Made by a program: the position numbers and the translations under genes
Notes under the pieces: generated by a model
Seen by the model: only the letters and a program-made list of their open reading frames with translations
Told to the model about the DNA's origin: nothing
The model's database searches: none
NCBI GenBank assembly: GCA_934047225.1
Contig: CAKOHE010000091.1
Coordinates: 612,001 to 676,000 of the forward strand
Origin: Ypsolopha sequella
Taxonomy: Eukaryota > Arthropoda > Insecta > Lepidoptera > Ypsolophidae
Direction of reading: 5' to 3'
DNA length: 64,000 nt
Part shown: in pieces, positions 1 to 11,239 of the stretch
Position numbering within the stretch: position 1 is the stretch's first letter
Layout: each line of letters starts with the position of its first letter

Positions 1-323
1 ATGAAATAGTTCCCAACAAAATTAAAGTGTTATGTAGTTGAATAAAGTTTATTTTTAAAAACGTATTATTTTATTTGGTCGCATATTCAGATGAAACAAG
101 TTTGGTCATAGACATTTTTTTTTTAATTTTCTGTCTCACACCGTGAAGTCAGCAAAAAGAAAATCATGTCGTGCCACAAGAATGAGTCACATGGCTGACC
201 CGTAGTAGCATTTAAGACAAATGGTAAGAAATGGCATAGCTTTATCACGTCTTGTCACAAACGTCTTGGGCCCGTGCTCGCCCTGCACTGCAGGTCGAGA
301 GCGGAGCGCGTGACGTCACGTAC

Positions 324-437
324 CTGCAGCGCGGAGTCTGTGCGTGTGTCCGCGTGCCTGGCCGCCACGAGCTCGTCGTTCAAAGACACGTCGTCCGAGC
401 CGGACGTGTCCACCAGGTACAGCTCCACGATCGCCTC
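324..437 (-). CDS. TDRD5: TDRD5/Tejas-like LOTUS-Tudor gene, exon 7 (3'-most exon seen)
   Basis: This exon encodes the C-terminal half of an extended Tudor domain: AIVELYLVDTSGSDD followed by VSLNDELVAARHA. That is the usual 'V.L.DTS...D..IND.LV..G.A' block of TDRD5/TDRD7 proteins. The acceptor is ttgtcggtag just upstream of 437, and the reading frame joins in phase 0 to exon 6 (5747-5523). At 323-322 there is a plausible donor, GTACGT after CTGCAG. If it is not used, the frame runs on to a TGA at 255-257, adding 22 residues, so this could also be the terminal exon. The exon is GC-rich, unlike the AT-rich flanks. The intron before it is about 5.1 kb. The domain call is confident. Which 3' end is used is open. 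Confidence 0.85.
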
Positions 438-752
438 CTACCGACAACACGGCCATTATATACACGATCACGTTTATATACATTATATACACGATCACCT
501 TTATACGGACAACAACAACCACATTTATTTACTCAGTAATAGATACCCATTACGGTACCAAAGTCTCGTCAAGTACAACAACTTTTATTTACTGGAAGTT
601 GCCTAACCTGCAATCTTTCTTTGTGTACCATATATATAATACATTTTATTTCACTGTTGAACGGTTTTGGATAGTCAGTCCTTTTTAGCCAATGTTTAGT
701 GAATAATAAATACTTAATAACTTAACGATTACTCATGAATACTATGGTCGGG

Positions 753-867
753 ATAGCCGACCAGTTTCAACAGATTCAGACTGCCCGACGTGTGAGGCGC
801 AACGTCGTCGCGTTAGCGTCTTCACTTGTCCAGGAGGCACCCTCATTTGCTGAAACTGGTCGGCTAT
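753..867. repeat. Foldback/MITE-like inverted repeat
   Basis: Perfect 17-bp inverted arms (ATAGCCGACCAGTTTCA at 753-769 and its complement at 851-867) enclose an 81-bp GC-richer centre. It lies in the last intron of the TDRD gene. No coding content or target duplication is evident. It may be a small MITE or a hairpin. Confidence 0.5.
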
Positions 868-1315
868 CAGTTTGTTCACATTGATAAATATACTTGCCTT
901 TTTTGTTTGTACTTTTTTACATTTTTCTTTCTGAATTATTTGCATTATGCGTACGATTAACGATTTTATTTAAAAATGTTTTAACCGTTTCTAGAAACTA
1001 CTATTGTGACGCAATAGCTTTCCATTACTGAAGTGAAACCACAAGTGTCCGGACATGAACTGACTTTATTTCTGCTTACCCACATACACATTAACAATAT
1101 ACTACATCTTTCCCTTCTATTTTTTTTTTAGACAGGTATAAAATTTTGCTTAATCTACTAAATTAATAACAAATTTTACACAAATGAATCTTACATTCCA
1201 GTACTCTTGTTTTTAATATATTTATAAATTAAACAATTTTTGACATTTCTGTAAATCTGTGTTACAAATGAACAGGATTTTATGAATATGTAATCTGACT
1301 GACGAAAGAATAATA

Positions 1316-1372
1316 TACAATGTTATTTTATTTTATTTTATTTTTTTATTTTATTTATGAACAAAAATCCAC
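1316..1372. repeat. TTTTA simple repeat at an AT-rich element end
   Basis: Several tandem ttttatttta units run from about 1320. On the other strand this resembles the A-rich tail of a retroelement. The flanks from about 870 to 2280 are AT-rich and I see no gene in them. Confidence 0.4.
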
Positions 1373-2282
1373 AGCAAATACATAAAATATTAACTAAATA
1401 TTACATCAGCTAATAGTGCCAATTCGCGTAGCTTAATTAAAAAAAGGTTTTTTTTTTAATTTTTTTTTAGAGAATTTACGCGCTTTTAGATCATAGTTTT
1501 CAATATTATGGTATTTAAATTAGTCATTATTTATTTATGATTTTTTAAAGAATTTCCGGATGTTACGTCACATGACTCCTTTTAGGCCTGATACTGAATG
1601 CGGACTTTTGCCTTGCTTGTAAAAAAAAAACTGTCATCCACAGAGTACTATATTGCTACATCTGGCAATAAAAAATCAAACAATAACAACAACGAAACTA
1701 TGTTGAGTGTTACCAACGTCTGCAAAAAAAAACCCTAAACTGTACTTTGTCAGTCACAAGAGGTGCCTATTAATCACGTGACGTATATTTGGCTGAAATT
1801 TAACGCCCTACATCTCGGTTATTAAATTTTAAAAGGCAAATAAACTAGTAGTTCGCCCCGAACTATGAACTCGCGATTCGATCTTGACCGATTTGGCTCG
1901 AACTTAAAAATTCAAATTTAATGACGTTCCGATCAACGATACTCGAGTTATGGTCGGACAAACACACAACAATTCATACATACATACATACATAATTATA
2001 TTTGGTATCTCTCACTCATGTATGATTGTCAATATTAATCCATCACAGAAATTGTTGTCATCAAAAATTATATTTATTTTAATAATGCATTACTTCATAA
2101 CAAATAAAATTAACCGATCAATCTGGGATTTCGTAACAAGACAGCAACACTTACTGCGTTCAGTTATGTTTATACTGTGACCCAGACATGGACTTCATGT
2201 TCTGTTCTGTGACTCTGACAGTAATATTTTTTAACTTGATGGCAAGCGACACATTTCTATACAGCCTTCAGTCAAGTGACGT

Positions 2283-2455
2283 CACACGAAGGTCAAATGA
2301 AAGTCGCAAGCTTTTTCGTAAAAATATTCATCATCATGAGGTTTTTCAGAACAAAAGTTCTAAAATACGGCTTATTAAACCTAAATCTCGAAATGGTTTT
2401 CGAATTAACACACCTTAACATATTTTAATCTATGCGAATTACGGATTTCACTATG
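2283..2455 (+). repeat. Dispersed repeat with an inverted copy at 46965-47112
   Basis: The order 'gacgtcacacgaaggtcaaatg', 'taaacctaaatctcgaaatgg', 'ttcgaattaacacacctt' recurs as reverse complement at 46965-47112. A shorter, more diverged copy lies at about 3710-3800. No coding capacity is seen. Confidence 0.6.
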
Positions 2456-2470
2456 TTAACAATAAATATA

Positions 2471-2732
2471 CAAGGTGAATTTGTGAACATCGTCCAAATT
2501 CATACTTGGGCCTTGGGAAGTGATCAGTATCATGAACCAATAACGATTTTTGTAAAATTCATGAAATGAAATTTCGACTCCCCATAGTGATTCACCCAGG
2601 ACTGCGATTGAATTACTATGGGAAGTCGAAATTTCATAATACGAAATTCACAATTATTGTTATCGATTTATGATGCTGATCACTTACCAAGCTTACAGTA
2701 TGAATTTGGACGATGATCAAAAAGTCACCTTG
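2471..2732. mobile_element. 262-bp palindromic MITE, TA target duplication
   Basis: The ends are CAAGGTGA... and ...TCACCTTG, flanked by TA on both sides. The two arms pair over about 120 bp with mismatches: 'catcgtccaaattcata', 'agtgatcag' and 'gaaatttcgact' each recur as complements. No reading frame is seen. A TA duplication with CARGGTG ends suggests a non-autonomous Tc1/mariner-type element. Confidence 0.7.
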
Positions 2733-2737
2733 TATAT

Positions 2738-2971
2738 AATGTTATACTAGAGAGTATCCGGAACTTCCAGCTACAATTAGAGATGTTGGAACAAGAAGTG
2801 GACCAGTTGGATATGAGGGGCCGGCGTAAAATTCTGTTGGTGCATGGCTTAGCGGAATCCAAAAAGGACACGGTGGCAGCGGTGGTCGAGGTTGTCAAGC
2901 AAACACTTCAGATGCCAGACTTCAGCGCTGACGACGTTATACGGTGTCATCGGATGGTGATTAGTATTTAG
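2738..2971 (+). pseudogene. Non-LTR retrotransposon ORF1 fragment (coiled coil)
   Basis: The reading frame gives ESIRNFQLQLEMLEQEVDQL, then RRKILLVHGLAESKKD and later 'DVIRCHRM'. The pattern 'LE.....L.....R..IL..HG..E....D......' ending in a His-Arg is typical of the ORF1 RNA-binding proteins of insect non-LTR retrotransposons. Only about 75 residues survive. It starts straight after the MITE at 2732 and ends in a stop at 2969-2971. No reverse transcriptase follows. Confidence 0.55.
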
Positions 2972-3003
2972 ACACAATACATTTTATAGGTCATGCAATT
3001 ATT

Positions 3004-3195
3004 TGCAGATTTTTACCGAAGGGGTGTCAAGAGGTGTTCCGAGTGTGAACTGTGAGATGCAAGTCATAAGTCCACCCATACGTGTACCTATAAGTACACC
3101 CGCGTTTCTCTGGCGATTATTACGTCTCAACGTGATGAGCCCTATCGCTCTAAGGAAACCTGCATGCCCTAAAAAGCGTGTAGTTGTGCCCGAAA
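3004..3195 (-). repeat. Dispersed SINE-like repeat, body fragment
   Basis: The stretch 'gaggtgttccgagtgtgaactgtga...tgagccctatcgc' matches, as reverse complement, the body of the element at 57790-58140. It lacks the tRNA-like head seen there. Confidence 0.55.
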
Positions 3196-3827
3196 ATTTC
3201 TTTATTCATCAAGATTTTCATGTAACTAATGCCTGACATAAAAAATACCTTTATAAAATTTGGAAATGTAGAAAATTAATAATCAAATCGTAACAATGAA
3301 AACATTTAAAATTATGTATTCCTAATACTCACACACATATTACAATCTGTTCTTTAAGTAATATAATATCAAAAATAGAAACTCTTACGGTAATTAAGTG
3401 TCCGTCAGTTTGTGTGTCCATGATTATGACTAAGGTGCAATAAAAAAGGTAAAAAATTTAGTTTTAGAAATGTGATGTTTTAATGATAAGAACCGCAGCT
3501 GCGTACGTTCTTTTGTTTTGCTGCATTATTGTCTAGCACGTTGTTATCTCGACTGTCGGTTTTAGTGACGTCGATAGCTTTTCAAGATATTTTAAAAAAA
3601 AGTAAGTAAAGTAATAAAAAGGATGTAGCTTCGGCTTTAGTTATTCCAAAAAGTGGCGACAGCGGTGCTGGTATAAAATTTGTGTCACGCCATCCCCGTG
3701 GGTTTTTTAGACCATAACTTCTAAAATACGGCTTTACGGGTTTTCTAATTAACACACATTAACATAACTTAATCTAAGCGAATTAGGGCATGCAAGTATT
3801 CGCAGATTTTTACTATCCGGATAACGG

Positions 3828-3872
3828 ATAATGTATTATCCGGATAACCGGATACTTATGGTAAAAGTTAAG
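3828..3872. repeat. Short ATCCGGATA inverted/direct repeats
   Basis: TATCCGGATAA occurs three times within about 40 bp in both orientations, able to form a small hairpin. No function is inferred. Confidence 0.35.
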
Positions 3873-3948
3873 GGTAGTAATAAAAGCTCCGAAAACTAAA
3901 TTAAAACCGCCCACAAAAAAACGGCCTACTGCAAACATCTTGAAAAAA

Positions 3949-4612
3949 AAACCGGCCAAGTGCGAGTCAGACTCTAGTCAGAACCTAGGGTTCCGTATTG
4001 TGGATGATAAATTTAGTTTTATCATTTTTTTTCGTGAATTTCTCAACCGCTTTATTTTTTCTGTAATTCTTACGTAAACGCATATTACCATGATTTTTTT
4101 CATATTTTTCGGTCCACCAGTTTTGGAGATAAGATAGATTTTCAAGGATTTCTCGAAATAGATGCAATTAAATATAGCCAAACTGTATATTATTATAATA
4201 ATCTTTTTAATACCTACAATGTGATACCCATATTGTATTTTTATAAATATTTTTTTTTATTTATTATACTTTTTTTTATATTTTTAAATCACTATAGTTT
4301 TCCCGGTTATTGGTCAGTTATGATCTATAATGGACATTTTTTTCATATTTTTCGGACATACACATTATTGTAGTTTTTTTAAAGATTACACAAAACCAGT
4401 GCCAGTAAATATAGTAAAAGTATATATTTTTACAATCACCTTTTTAGTGTCTACAGTTTGATACCCATATTGAAAATATTTTAAACAATTTCAAATTTTT
4501 CATATTTTTTTACAAGTAATATGTAGGCAAATTAATGCTATTTTTGTGCCAAATTTCATGTCTTTATCTTTACGGTGCTAAAGTTATGATGCTGTGAAAT
4601 ACGGACGGACGT
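3949..4612 (+). repeat. Lepidopteran 'gtgcgagtcagactc' dispersed repeat
   Basis: It starts 'ccggccaagtgcgagtcaga' with 'agggttccgtattgtggatg' shortly after, and ends near 'aaatacggacggacg'. The first 180 bp align with 22735-22900 and with its duplicate at 28791. The motif is familiar from many moth and butterfly genomes. No open frame is present. Confidence 0.65.
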
Positions 4613-5522
4613 AGATTAGACTTTATTTTATCGAAACAGGGATTTCTTAAAATATTCAAAAAATATTTTATCCATAGTTGTTTACTTATTAAATGATAAG
4701 TGTAATATTCAAGTAGAGCAACTTTCATGATACAGTTCGCCTCTCCATAAGAATCTACGCGAGGGAAAGGGAGCAACCGTGCGAGCGGGAGGTAAAATGA
4801 CGTCGAGCTACACAACACACGTCTGAACGCTGCGATGTCCCAGCGAAACTAAGGGAAATATCGACGCGTTTTGTGTTTTAAACTCTCGATAAGTTTCGAT
4901 TTGATAAATAGAATAGAATAGAATAGAATAATTATTTATTAAAGCATCACAGGCTCAAAAAATGTTCTTAAAATAATTTTTTAAATACCGTTTTTTGTTA
5001 TTTCACTTATTAATAGTTCTATTCTACGTGTTTTAAATTTGACTACGCTAAACGATAGTTTTCTAGTAGAAAAAAATATTTTATCAGTGGTTAAATTCAT
5101 AAAATCACAACTACTTAAAGCACTCGAAATAAGAAAACTAAAGTATTATCCAAAAAAAGTAACCAGGTAAGATTATTGTTGAAGATATGGGAATAAATGT
5201 TACCTGAATAAATTTCTTGTTTTTGTCATAATTTTTACGTGACGTGTGCATGAATGAGACTCTCAACGCGTAGAACATAAATAAAGGTATGTTTAAAGCC
5301 TACAAAACCTATTAAAAGTAGCATTAAAGTAAATGAAAAAATAAGTTTTGAAATCTTCAAATTCCACACTATAAATTAACGTAAAAGGTATTTTATGTAT
5401 TGCTTTCTTACTAACTAAAATAAAATCTTTTCTGATAATTCTGCAAGAATACTGATTTTTAGGGGACTGGAGCCTTAAAGTGTAGACGTGGTGAGCGAGT
5501 GATGCGGGTCTCGTGCGCTCAC

Positions 5523-5747
5523 CTCGGGGTCGACGGCGACCACGTCGCCCACGAGCCGCTTGTTCTCGACGAGCTGCAGGAAGTGGGCGGCGGTAGCGTG
5601 CTGCCAGCGCCAGTTGCCGTACGTGGGACGCACGCCTGCCAGTCTCGCCCGGATCGCCTGCGCGGGCAGCTCGGCCCAGCACTTCTTGAGTGGCTTCAAC
5701 TTGGACACGGGCACGCGCTCCACCGTGCCGTAGTCGATGTGACGGAC
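5523..5747 (-). CDS. TDRD5: TDRD5/Tejas-like gene, exon 6 (Tudor core)
   Basis: Seventy-five codons begin VRHIDYGTVERVPVSKLKPL and continue through CWAELPAQAIRARLAGVRPTY. This is the second half of a Tudor barrel plus the helical linker of an extended Tudor domain. 'IDYG' followed by 'LPAQAI.A.LAG(V/I).P' is diagnostic for the TDRD family. The residue after DYG is Thr, where methylarginine-binding Tudor domains usually have Asn, so ligand binding may be altered. The acceptor is gccag|G at 5748-5749 and the donor is GAG|GTGAGC at 5522-5521. Both ends are phase 0, matching exons 5 and 7. Third codon positions are strongly G/C. Confidence 0.9.
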
Positions 5748-5914
5748 CTGGCAGTGTTATACAGTTACCCAACAATTTTCACATTTAAAACACTTGGGAA
5801 CAGGAAAGAGATTCAAAAAAACACATTTCGAGGCTAAAAGTAATTTGGACTCCATGAACTAAAGTAATTTGGGCTCCTAGTTAAAGTAAACTTGATACAG
5901 AATACGAGATACCG

Positions 5915-6062
5915 TGAAGTTTCGCTGACAGCCATGTTGCCACACCTGTAGCTGTAGCCCTAGTACGCACTGGTTTCATGTATAAGAACTGCTATGTACA
6001 CACGGCAAAGCATAAACCTACACACCCTTATGACACCGCAGTGCGCCATCTCGCGGACTTTT
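5915..6062 (+). repeat. Dispersed repeat whose two halves recur at 15740-15815 and, inverted, at 10534-10600
   Basis: The left half ('acagccatgttgccacacctgta...gtataagaactgctatgta') recurs in direct orientation at 15745-15815. The right half ('cacggcaaagcataaacctacaca...gcgccatct') recurs as reverse complement at 10534-10600. The joined form here versus the separated, partly inverted form around 10.6-15.7 kb suggests rearrangement or insertion. Confidence 0.6.
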
Positions 6063-6468
6063 TGTGTATCAATATTCGTCAATTCGTCATGTATGACACA
6101 CAATCACACAAACACAGCACAACACAGCCCTAACTATATAATCTTACAGCTAACCCGTTTAGCTTGTAGTATTTATGTTGTAATTAATAAGGTAATATTT
6201 CCAATGCAAACAGAAAGATTCATAATTGTAAGACAAAGAGAGAAGAGATGGCGCGAAATTTTATTCCTATTGGTAAAACATGAGGGTATTTTGTGATTAC
6301 TTACTTAGTGAATAGTAAGTAGATTTATTACCACTTCGAAAGTGACGACAGAACCAGCCATTGTTTTCAACTACTAAAAATATCATATTTAATAAAAATT
6401 TCAAAATGTCCTTTGCTCCTCTGACAACATTACTCAGAGCAAAAATTGTTGTATTGCATGAGGACAAT

Positions 6469-6629
6469 GGTATCGATTCGGCATAACACGTCTTAACTTA
6501 TTTGACAGGACTAACCTTATTTTAAGCGTCCTGTCTTTTTCTTTCTTTATCGAAAAGACAAGGACAGAACGCGTAAATTAAGTTTAGTCCTGTCAAATAA
6601 GTTAAGATGTGCTTCACCGAATCGGTACC
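6469..6629. mobile_element. 161-bp TIR MITE (family C, copy 1) inside transposase exon 1
   Basis: The ends are GGTATCGATTCGG and CCGAATCGGTACC, flanked by a 3-bp AAT duplication (6466-6468, 6630-6632). The two halves are largely complementary ('gacaggactaac', 'ggacagaacg'). Deleting it plus one AAT restores a sensible transposase frame. Relatives lie at 58298-58452 and 60179-60576. Confidence 0.85.
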
Positions 6630-6671
6630 AATGTGAGTTGTAGTGAGATTGCAAGACGTCTTCAGATAAAT

Positions 6672-6883
6672 GTAAGTAATGTTATTATCCTTATTCGTAA
6701 TCTTAATAAATACCAAATATCACAACCGATCTATGTCTGGTATTGATAGGGTTTTTATCGTTGGCCTATGTTGAAAATCTTATAAGTAGTTATATCATAT
6801 ATTTTTTTATATAAATCATAATTAATAAATGAAACAGTTTAGGGAGTAAGTAGTGATTCATTCTATTGTTTTTTTTTTTTCAG
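6672..6883 (+). other. Intron of the Tc1-like transposase
   Basis: A GTAAGT donor, a long T-run with CAG acceptor and 212 bp between them join AAT|AGA in phase 0 inside the DNA-binding domain. Confidence 0.7.
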
Positions 6884-7677
6884 AGACGGACAGTCAAACT
6901 TTGGGTCACGCGTTATGAGGAGACGGGAAATATTGAGCCGGTTAAGAAGGGTCGAAAACCTGTGAGCTATACGAATGATTCAGCTCGTCATCGAGATATT
7001 GTCGCAACCCATACTGCTACGGCATTCACCCGTACTCGTGCAACAGCAACTACGTATGGAGTCTCGCTGCAAACCATCCGCAACCATTTACATGCAGCTG
7101 GCATCAATTGTCATAGACGAAAGCACGAAAGATACTGCTGTCAGCTGCCCACCGACAGGCAAGAGTGCGTTTTGCGCAAGAATATTTGAACTTTAATTTT
7201 GAGGATAGTGTTGTTATATTCACAGATGAGAAAACGTTCAAATCAGATAAAGACGGACGTAAAATATTATGGAGAAAAAAAGGAGAACGTTACACGGAAA
7301 TAAATATACTCCCTAATAGAATGAGTGGCAGGATCACATTAAGGTATTGGGGATGGATGTCCTCTATGAGTCCCGGTGAGTTAGTGGAAGTAGGGGGCCA
7401 ATTAAACAGTCAAAAATATATAGAAATTTTACGAGAAGTAATGTTGCCTTCACTGCGTGTCGTGTATCCAAATGAGCATATTCATTTTGTCCATGACAAT
7501 TGCGCTGTGCATAAAGTCCGTATCGTCCAGGACTGGTTGCAGATACAGCAAGACATGACTGCTATTAATTGGCCTTCTAAAAGCCCGACTTAAATCCCAT
7601 AGAAAACCTTTGGAGTCATGTGATTCTTAACTGGGACCCTTCTGAAGTCCGTAATAAAAAAAATCTTCAAGACCTGC

Positions 7678-7911
7678 GGGCCTATTATGTATCTCTAGTT
7701 GCCTTCTGGACTGGGTGTCTATCATCAAAAACATAGATATACTATCGAATTCCGATTGTCTAAGGGCATGTTAGCACTTGAAGTGACGACACAGTTCGTA
7801 AATAGTTCAATACCCACTAAAACCAATTTTGAAAGTTTAGTTTTTATCTGTGTTTTTGACGATAGCCACCCTGTCCAGTTGGCAACTTAAGATACAGAAT
7901 AGGGGGGCTGA
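7678..7911. mobile_element. MITE family D, copy 1 of a tandem pair
   Basis: It begins GGGCCTATTATGTATCTCTA and ends with the complementary 'ggcaacttaagatacagaat' followed by 'aggggggctga'. The terminal inverted repeats are about 26 bp. It interrupts the C-terminal part of the Tc1 transposase reading frame. Confidence 0.75.
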
Positions 7912-8143
7912 GGGCCTATTATGTATCTTTAGTTGCCATTTGAACTGGGTGCCCATCAACAAAAACATATATATACTATCGAATTCCGATTGTCTAAGGA
8001 TATGTTCGCACTTGAAGTGACGACACAGTTCGTAAATAGTTCAATACCCACTAATAGCAATTTTGAAAGTTCAGTTTTTATCTATGTTTTTGATGATAGG
8101 CACCTAGTCCAGTTGGCAACTAAAGATACAGAATAGAGGGGCT
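7912..8143. mobile_element. MITE family D, copy 2 of a tandem pair
   Basis: It is offset from copy 1 by 234 bp and very similar to it ('actatcgaattccgattgtc', 'gaagtgacgacacagttcgt' in both), with the same terminal inverted repeats. The transposase reading frame resumes immediately after it at about 8144. Confidence 0.75.
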
Positions 8144-8490
8144 GGTCACGTCTACTTGGGAATTATTGCGTGGAAGTGATTTATGCTGGAATATGGTGAC
8201 TAATATGAAAAACCGATTGCAAGATGTAATAGCTAGAGAAGGTGCACCTCTTCCTTACTAAATCATTTAAAAATCTTGCTGTAATTAAAATTTCAATAAC
8301 CACTAAACTTGGTAGTCCAAAATCTTGAGTGATGCTATTGTTAACAATGCTGGATATATTTATCATATTTCTGTCCATTGAAAACATGTTGATTCACTAA
8401 GTAAGGACCTAATTCTTATGAATTTGAAATAAAAAGTAAAAGTTTGCTATATAAAAATGCATTTTCCTGATTCACTAAGTAAGGACTTAA

Positions 8491-10480
8491 TTCTTAGAAA
8501 TTAAAAATAAAGAGTAAACATGACTACACCGTTTTGAGATAAATAAAAATTTGCTATGTAATAATCCCACATGGTTGCACGAAACCATAATAAAAATGTT
8601 TTAAGTTCACTTAAATCACCTGTCTGTATTTTTATAATTTGGCCATAACAAAATAAAATTTTATAGACATTGCAACGTTATTTTATTTATATCTAACTTC
8701 CATTTTCCCTATAGTTTTATTAAGAACAATCATGGTGTAACAAAAGCACCCAACAAAAAAATATGTGTATTAAATTCATTCAAGTATAATTCTTATTTCC
8801 TCATAATAAAATTACTTATTAAACAACTGTTCTAAAATAATTTATTATTCTTCACGTTTACGGGGATCGAACTCTCGCACTTTTTCAATAACCGTTTCTA
8901 TTACTTATACCATATTGTATCACATTAAAACAAAAATATAAAAACAAAAGTTTGCGTCGTCCTGGTTTTGATACCTCGTAGCCTGTGCTAGGGTGAATCT
9001 TTAGGGGTATCATTTAAGCCATCGCCAATTTAATAGATTTTGTGTTTTCAAAAGAATAGGGTTTATCCGCAAAATAGTAGATCTGTCACCAAAATGTAGT
9101 CATCAAACAATATAAAATCAATTCCACAATAAATCACCCGAAAATCATCGGGATATATGATCAAGTGCCAAATAAATGTTTCTGTATTTATTATAATAGG
9201 TTTGTCCTGATCACTGTATGTATAGTCAAACTAATTGTAAGATGTCATTAAAAATGATCATCGTCGCCATCGTTTAGCCAAAAAACGTCTACTGCTGGAC
9301 GTAGGGCCTCCCCCAAGTATCTTAATTTTCACGGGTAGTATATATTATTATCTAAATATATTTAATTAATAATTTCTAGGAGATAGTAAATGAAACACAT
9401 CATTAATTTTTAGCCACAATAATCAATATTAATTGTTAGAAATGACATCTTAGAATAAAAATTCTAGTTAAGTGAGAATATGAAATAAAAGTACAAAATC
9501 AAATTATACGCAGGAGAATCATTGAATAACCAGCGCTTGTTTTGATTTGGAAGGGCGCCCTCTTTTCCTTTTTTGGCCGATCGGCACGTCTTTTGCTTCT
9601 GGTGGGGGGATGGCCAGCTTTAAGCGTATGGCTAACCTGTTGAGGCCGGATTGGTCAATTTTCATAGCGCGCCAATTTGGCTCCGCCCTTTTGAATATTT
9701 TTTCATTAAATTTATAAACTGATCTATTAAATTGGTAACGAAAAGTATTATTTTAATAATTGAACGAAATAAAATGTAACTACTGTACTGCTGACAAAAT
9801 AACTAATAAAAAGAAGTCGCAATCTGGGGCCGATAATTCGATTTATTTGGCGACAGATCTACCATTCTGCGGACGAAGCTATTATTTAAGGAATAAAACT
9901 ATTATTCTAAGAACGAAGTTCTTATTCATCTGATGAACTACGATTTTATTGGTTATCCATCTCTTATTTTAGATACATATTGACATTAATTTGATAATTC
10001 ATACCTGGGAACACGTTTTATTTATCTGAGAATAAAAATATTTCGTGGCGATAGATCTATTAATAAGATGACACAAGTTGATGTTAAATATGAACTTTGC
10101 TGACAAAAAATATACTTATTCCCCAATCTTTAGTTCGCAGTAATTTCCAATACGCTATAAGCGTATAAATAACAATGTTCAAAATTAAAGTAGCTTTACG
10201 GTCATCATTAACGCGTCATGGAAGTTGTCTCTTAAGTTGTTGCATTTTGTGCTTACTTTAAAACAACCTAAGTATGAAAAGTGGGATTTATCAAATTGCT
10301 TGATATTTTTGGCAGTATCACAATAATATTTTGGTTTGGTTTTTGAAATGAATATTAGGACCGATTCTAGTGCGTAGTTGTGTGCGTTGTATTTGTAGCA
10401 GAGTAACATAATGATTTGCAGTTGTGTGCGTTTGTATTAGCACAGATAATATAATAATAGTGACATGTCGATGTGTGCAT
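8491..10480. other. AT-rich intronic DNA with one known repeat motif
   Basis: I see no gene. At about 9275-9315 lies 'aacgtctactgctggacgta' followed by 'gggcctcccccaagtatc', a motif seen in many lepidopteran repeats. A GC-richer patch at 9530-9690 has no open frame that I recognise. Confidence 0.4.
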
Positions 10481-11239
10481 GTTGCGTGGAAATTACCGTG
10501 TTCTAAACTAAAATGGTTCGAGCTGAGTTCGAGAGATGGCGCGGTGGTGTATCACAGGGATGTGTAGGTTTATGCTTTGCCGTGTGTACTATGTATCTAC
10601 CTACTATGTACTAATATACTACTATGTACTGTAACATTCCACATGGTATGTTGTCATTGGGTATCACTAAAATGGACAATTATTATGTACTTATTCATAA
10701 TAAACATACAGATGATGTATGAACCTTAATACTTAGAAGTTTCGGTAAATTGGCAACATTCCAAACTGAGACGGAACCAACCACAGGTCGAAGGGTCCAC
10801 CAAAACTCATGTGCTTAGATGATTAATCAACTTAAAGTAAAGGAAATATTGAATGATTGAACCATTAAGGGTTTCACCTTCCCTTGTAACTCTAAACATC
10901 ATTGTGACAAAATGTTCATGCTGCTCATTATTTCATTAAGATCTTAAAAAGCATAGTATTGTTGTGTAGCAAACAATATGGCGGCTGGAATTCGAATGTT
11001 CTTGAAAGATTTAAAAATTATCAGAACTACACGTGGCGTGTTCAAACCGCGGCAGAGAAATCGGATTTGTAGGCGCGAAAACAAATTGTAACTAGAAGTG
11101 AACTTTGGGTTAAGGGGGAAAGAGGCTAAAATATATTCAGCAATTGATGATAGAAGAACTGGTTAAAACAAGTTCGTTGTGGAGAGGCACAGAAATGGTT
11201 AGTGTGACGTAATATCGTACGATTTGGAGCGGCGACGGC

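Larger units (their letters stand above)
6406..8261 (+). pseudogene. Tc1-like transposase, inactivated (DD35E-type)
   Basis: Exon 1 starts at the ATG at 6406 (MSFAPLTTLLRAKIVVLHED) and, once the MITE at 6469-6629 is skipped, continues SCSEIARRLQIN to a GTAAGT donor at 6672. Exon 2 starts after tttcag at 6884 (RRTVKLWVTRYEETGN), so the helix-turn-helix is split by the intron. Catalytic blocks are visible: first Asp in FTDEKTF, second in VHDNCAVHK, and Glu in NPIENLW. A frameshift lies near 7140 and a one-base loss near 7588. Counting across the latter leaves 35 residues between the second Asp and the Glu. The C-terminus (TSTWELLRGSDL...EGAPLPY, stop 8259-8261) resumes after the tandem MITEs. 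It is not functional. Confidence 0.85.
6295..8490 (+). mobile_element. Tc1-like DNA transposon, disrupted by later MITE insertions
   Basis: The transposase remnant (6406-8261) is bracketed by inverted CTTACTTAGTGAAT (6300-6313) and ATTCACTAAGTAAG (8392-8405, repeated at 8470-8483). The element carries a 212-bp intron, a 161-bp MITE in exon 1 and two tandem 234-bp MITEs near the 3' end of the coding region. Its outer edge is uncertain because the right-hand repeat occurs twice. Confidence 0.7.

Noticed and set aside
5499..5837. Plus-strand 112-codon frame over exon 6
   Set aside because: It is the antisense shadow of the GC-rich Tudor exon.
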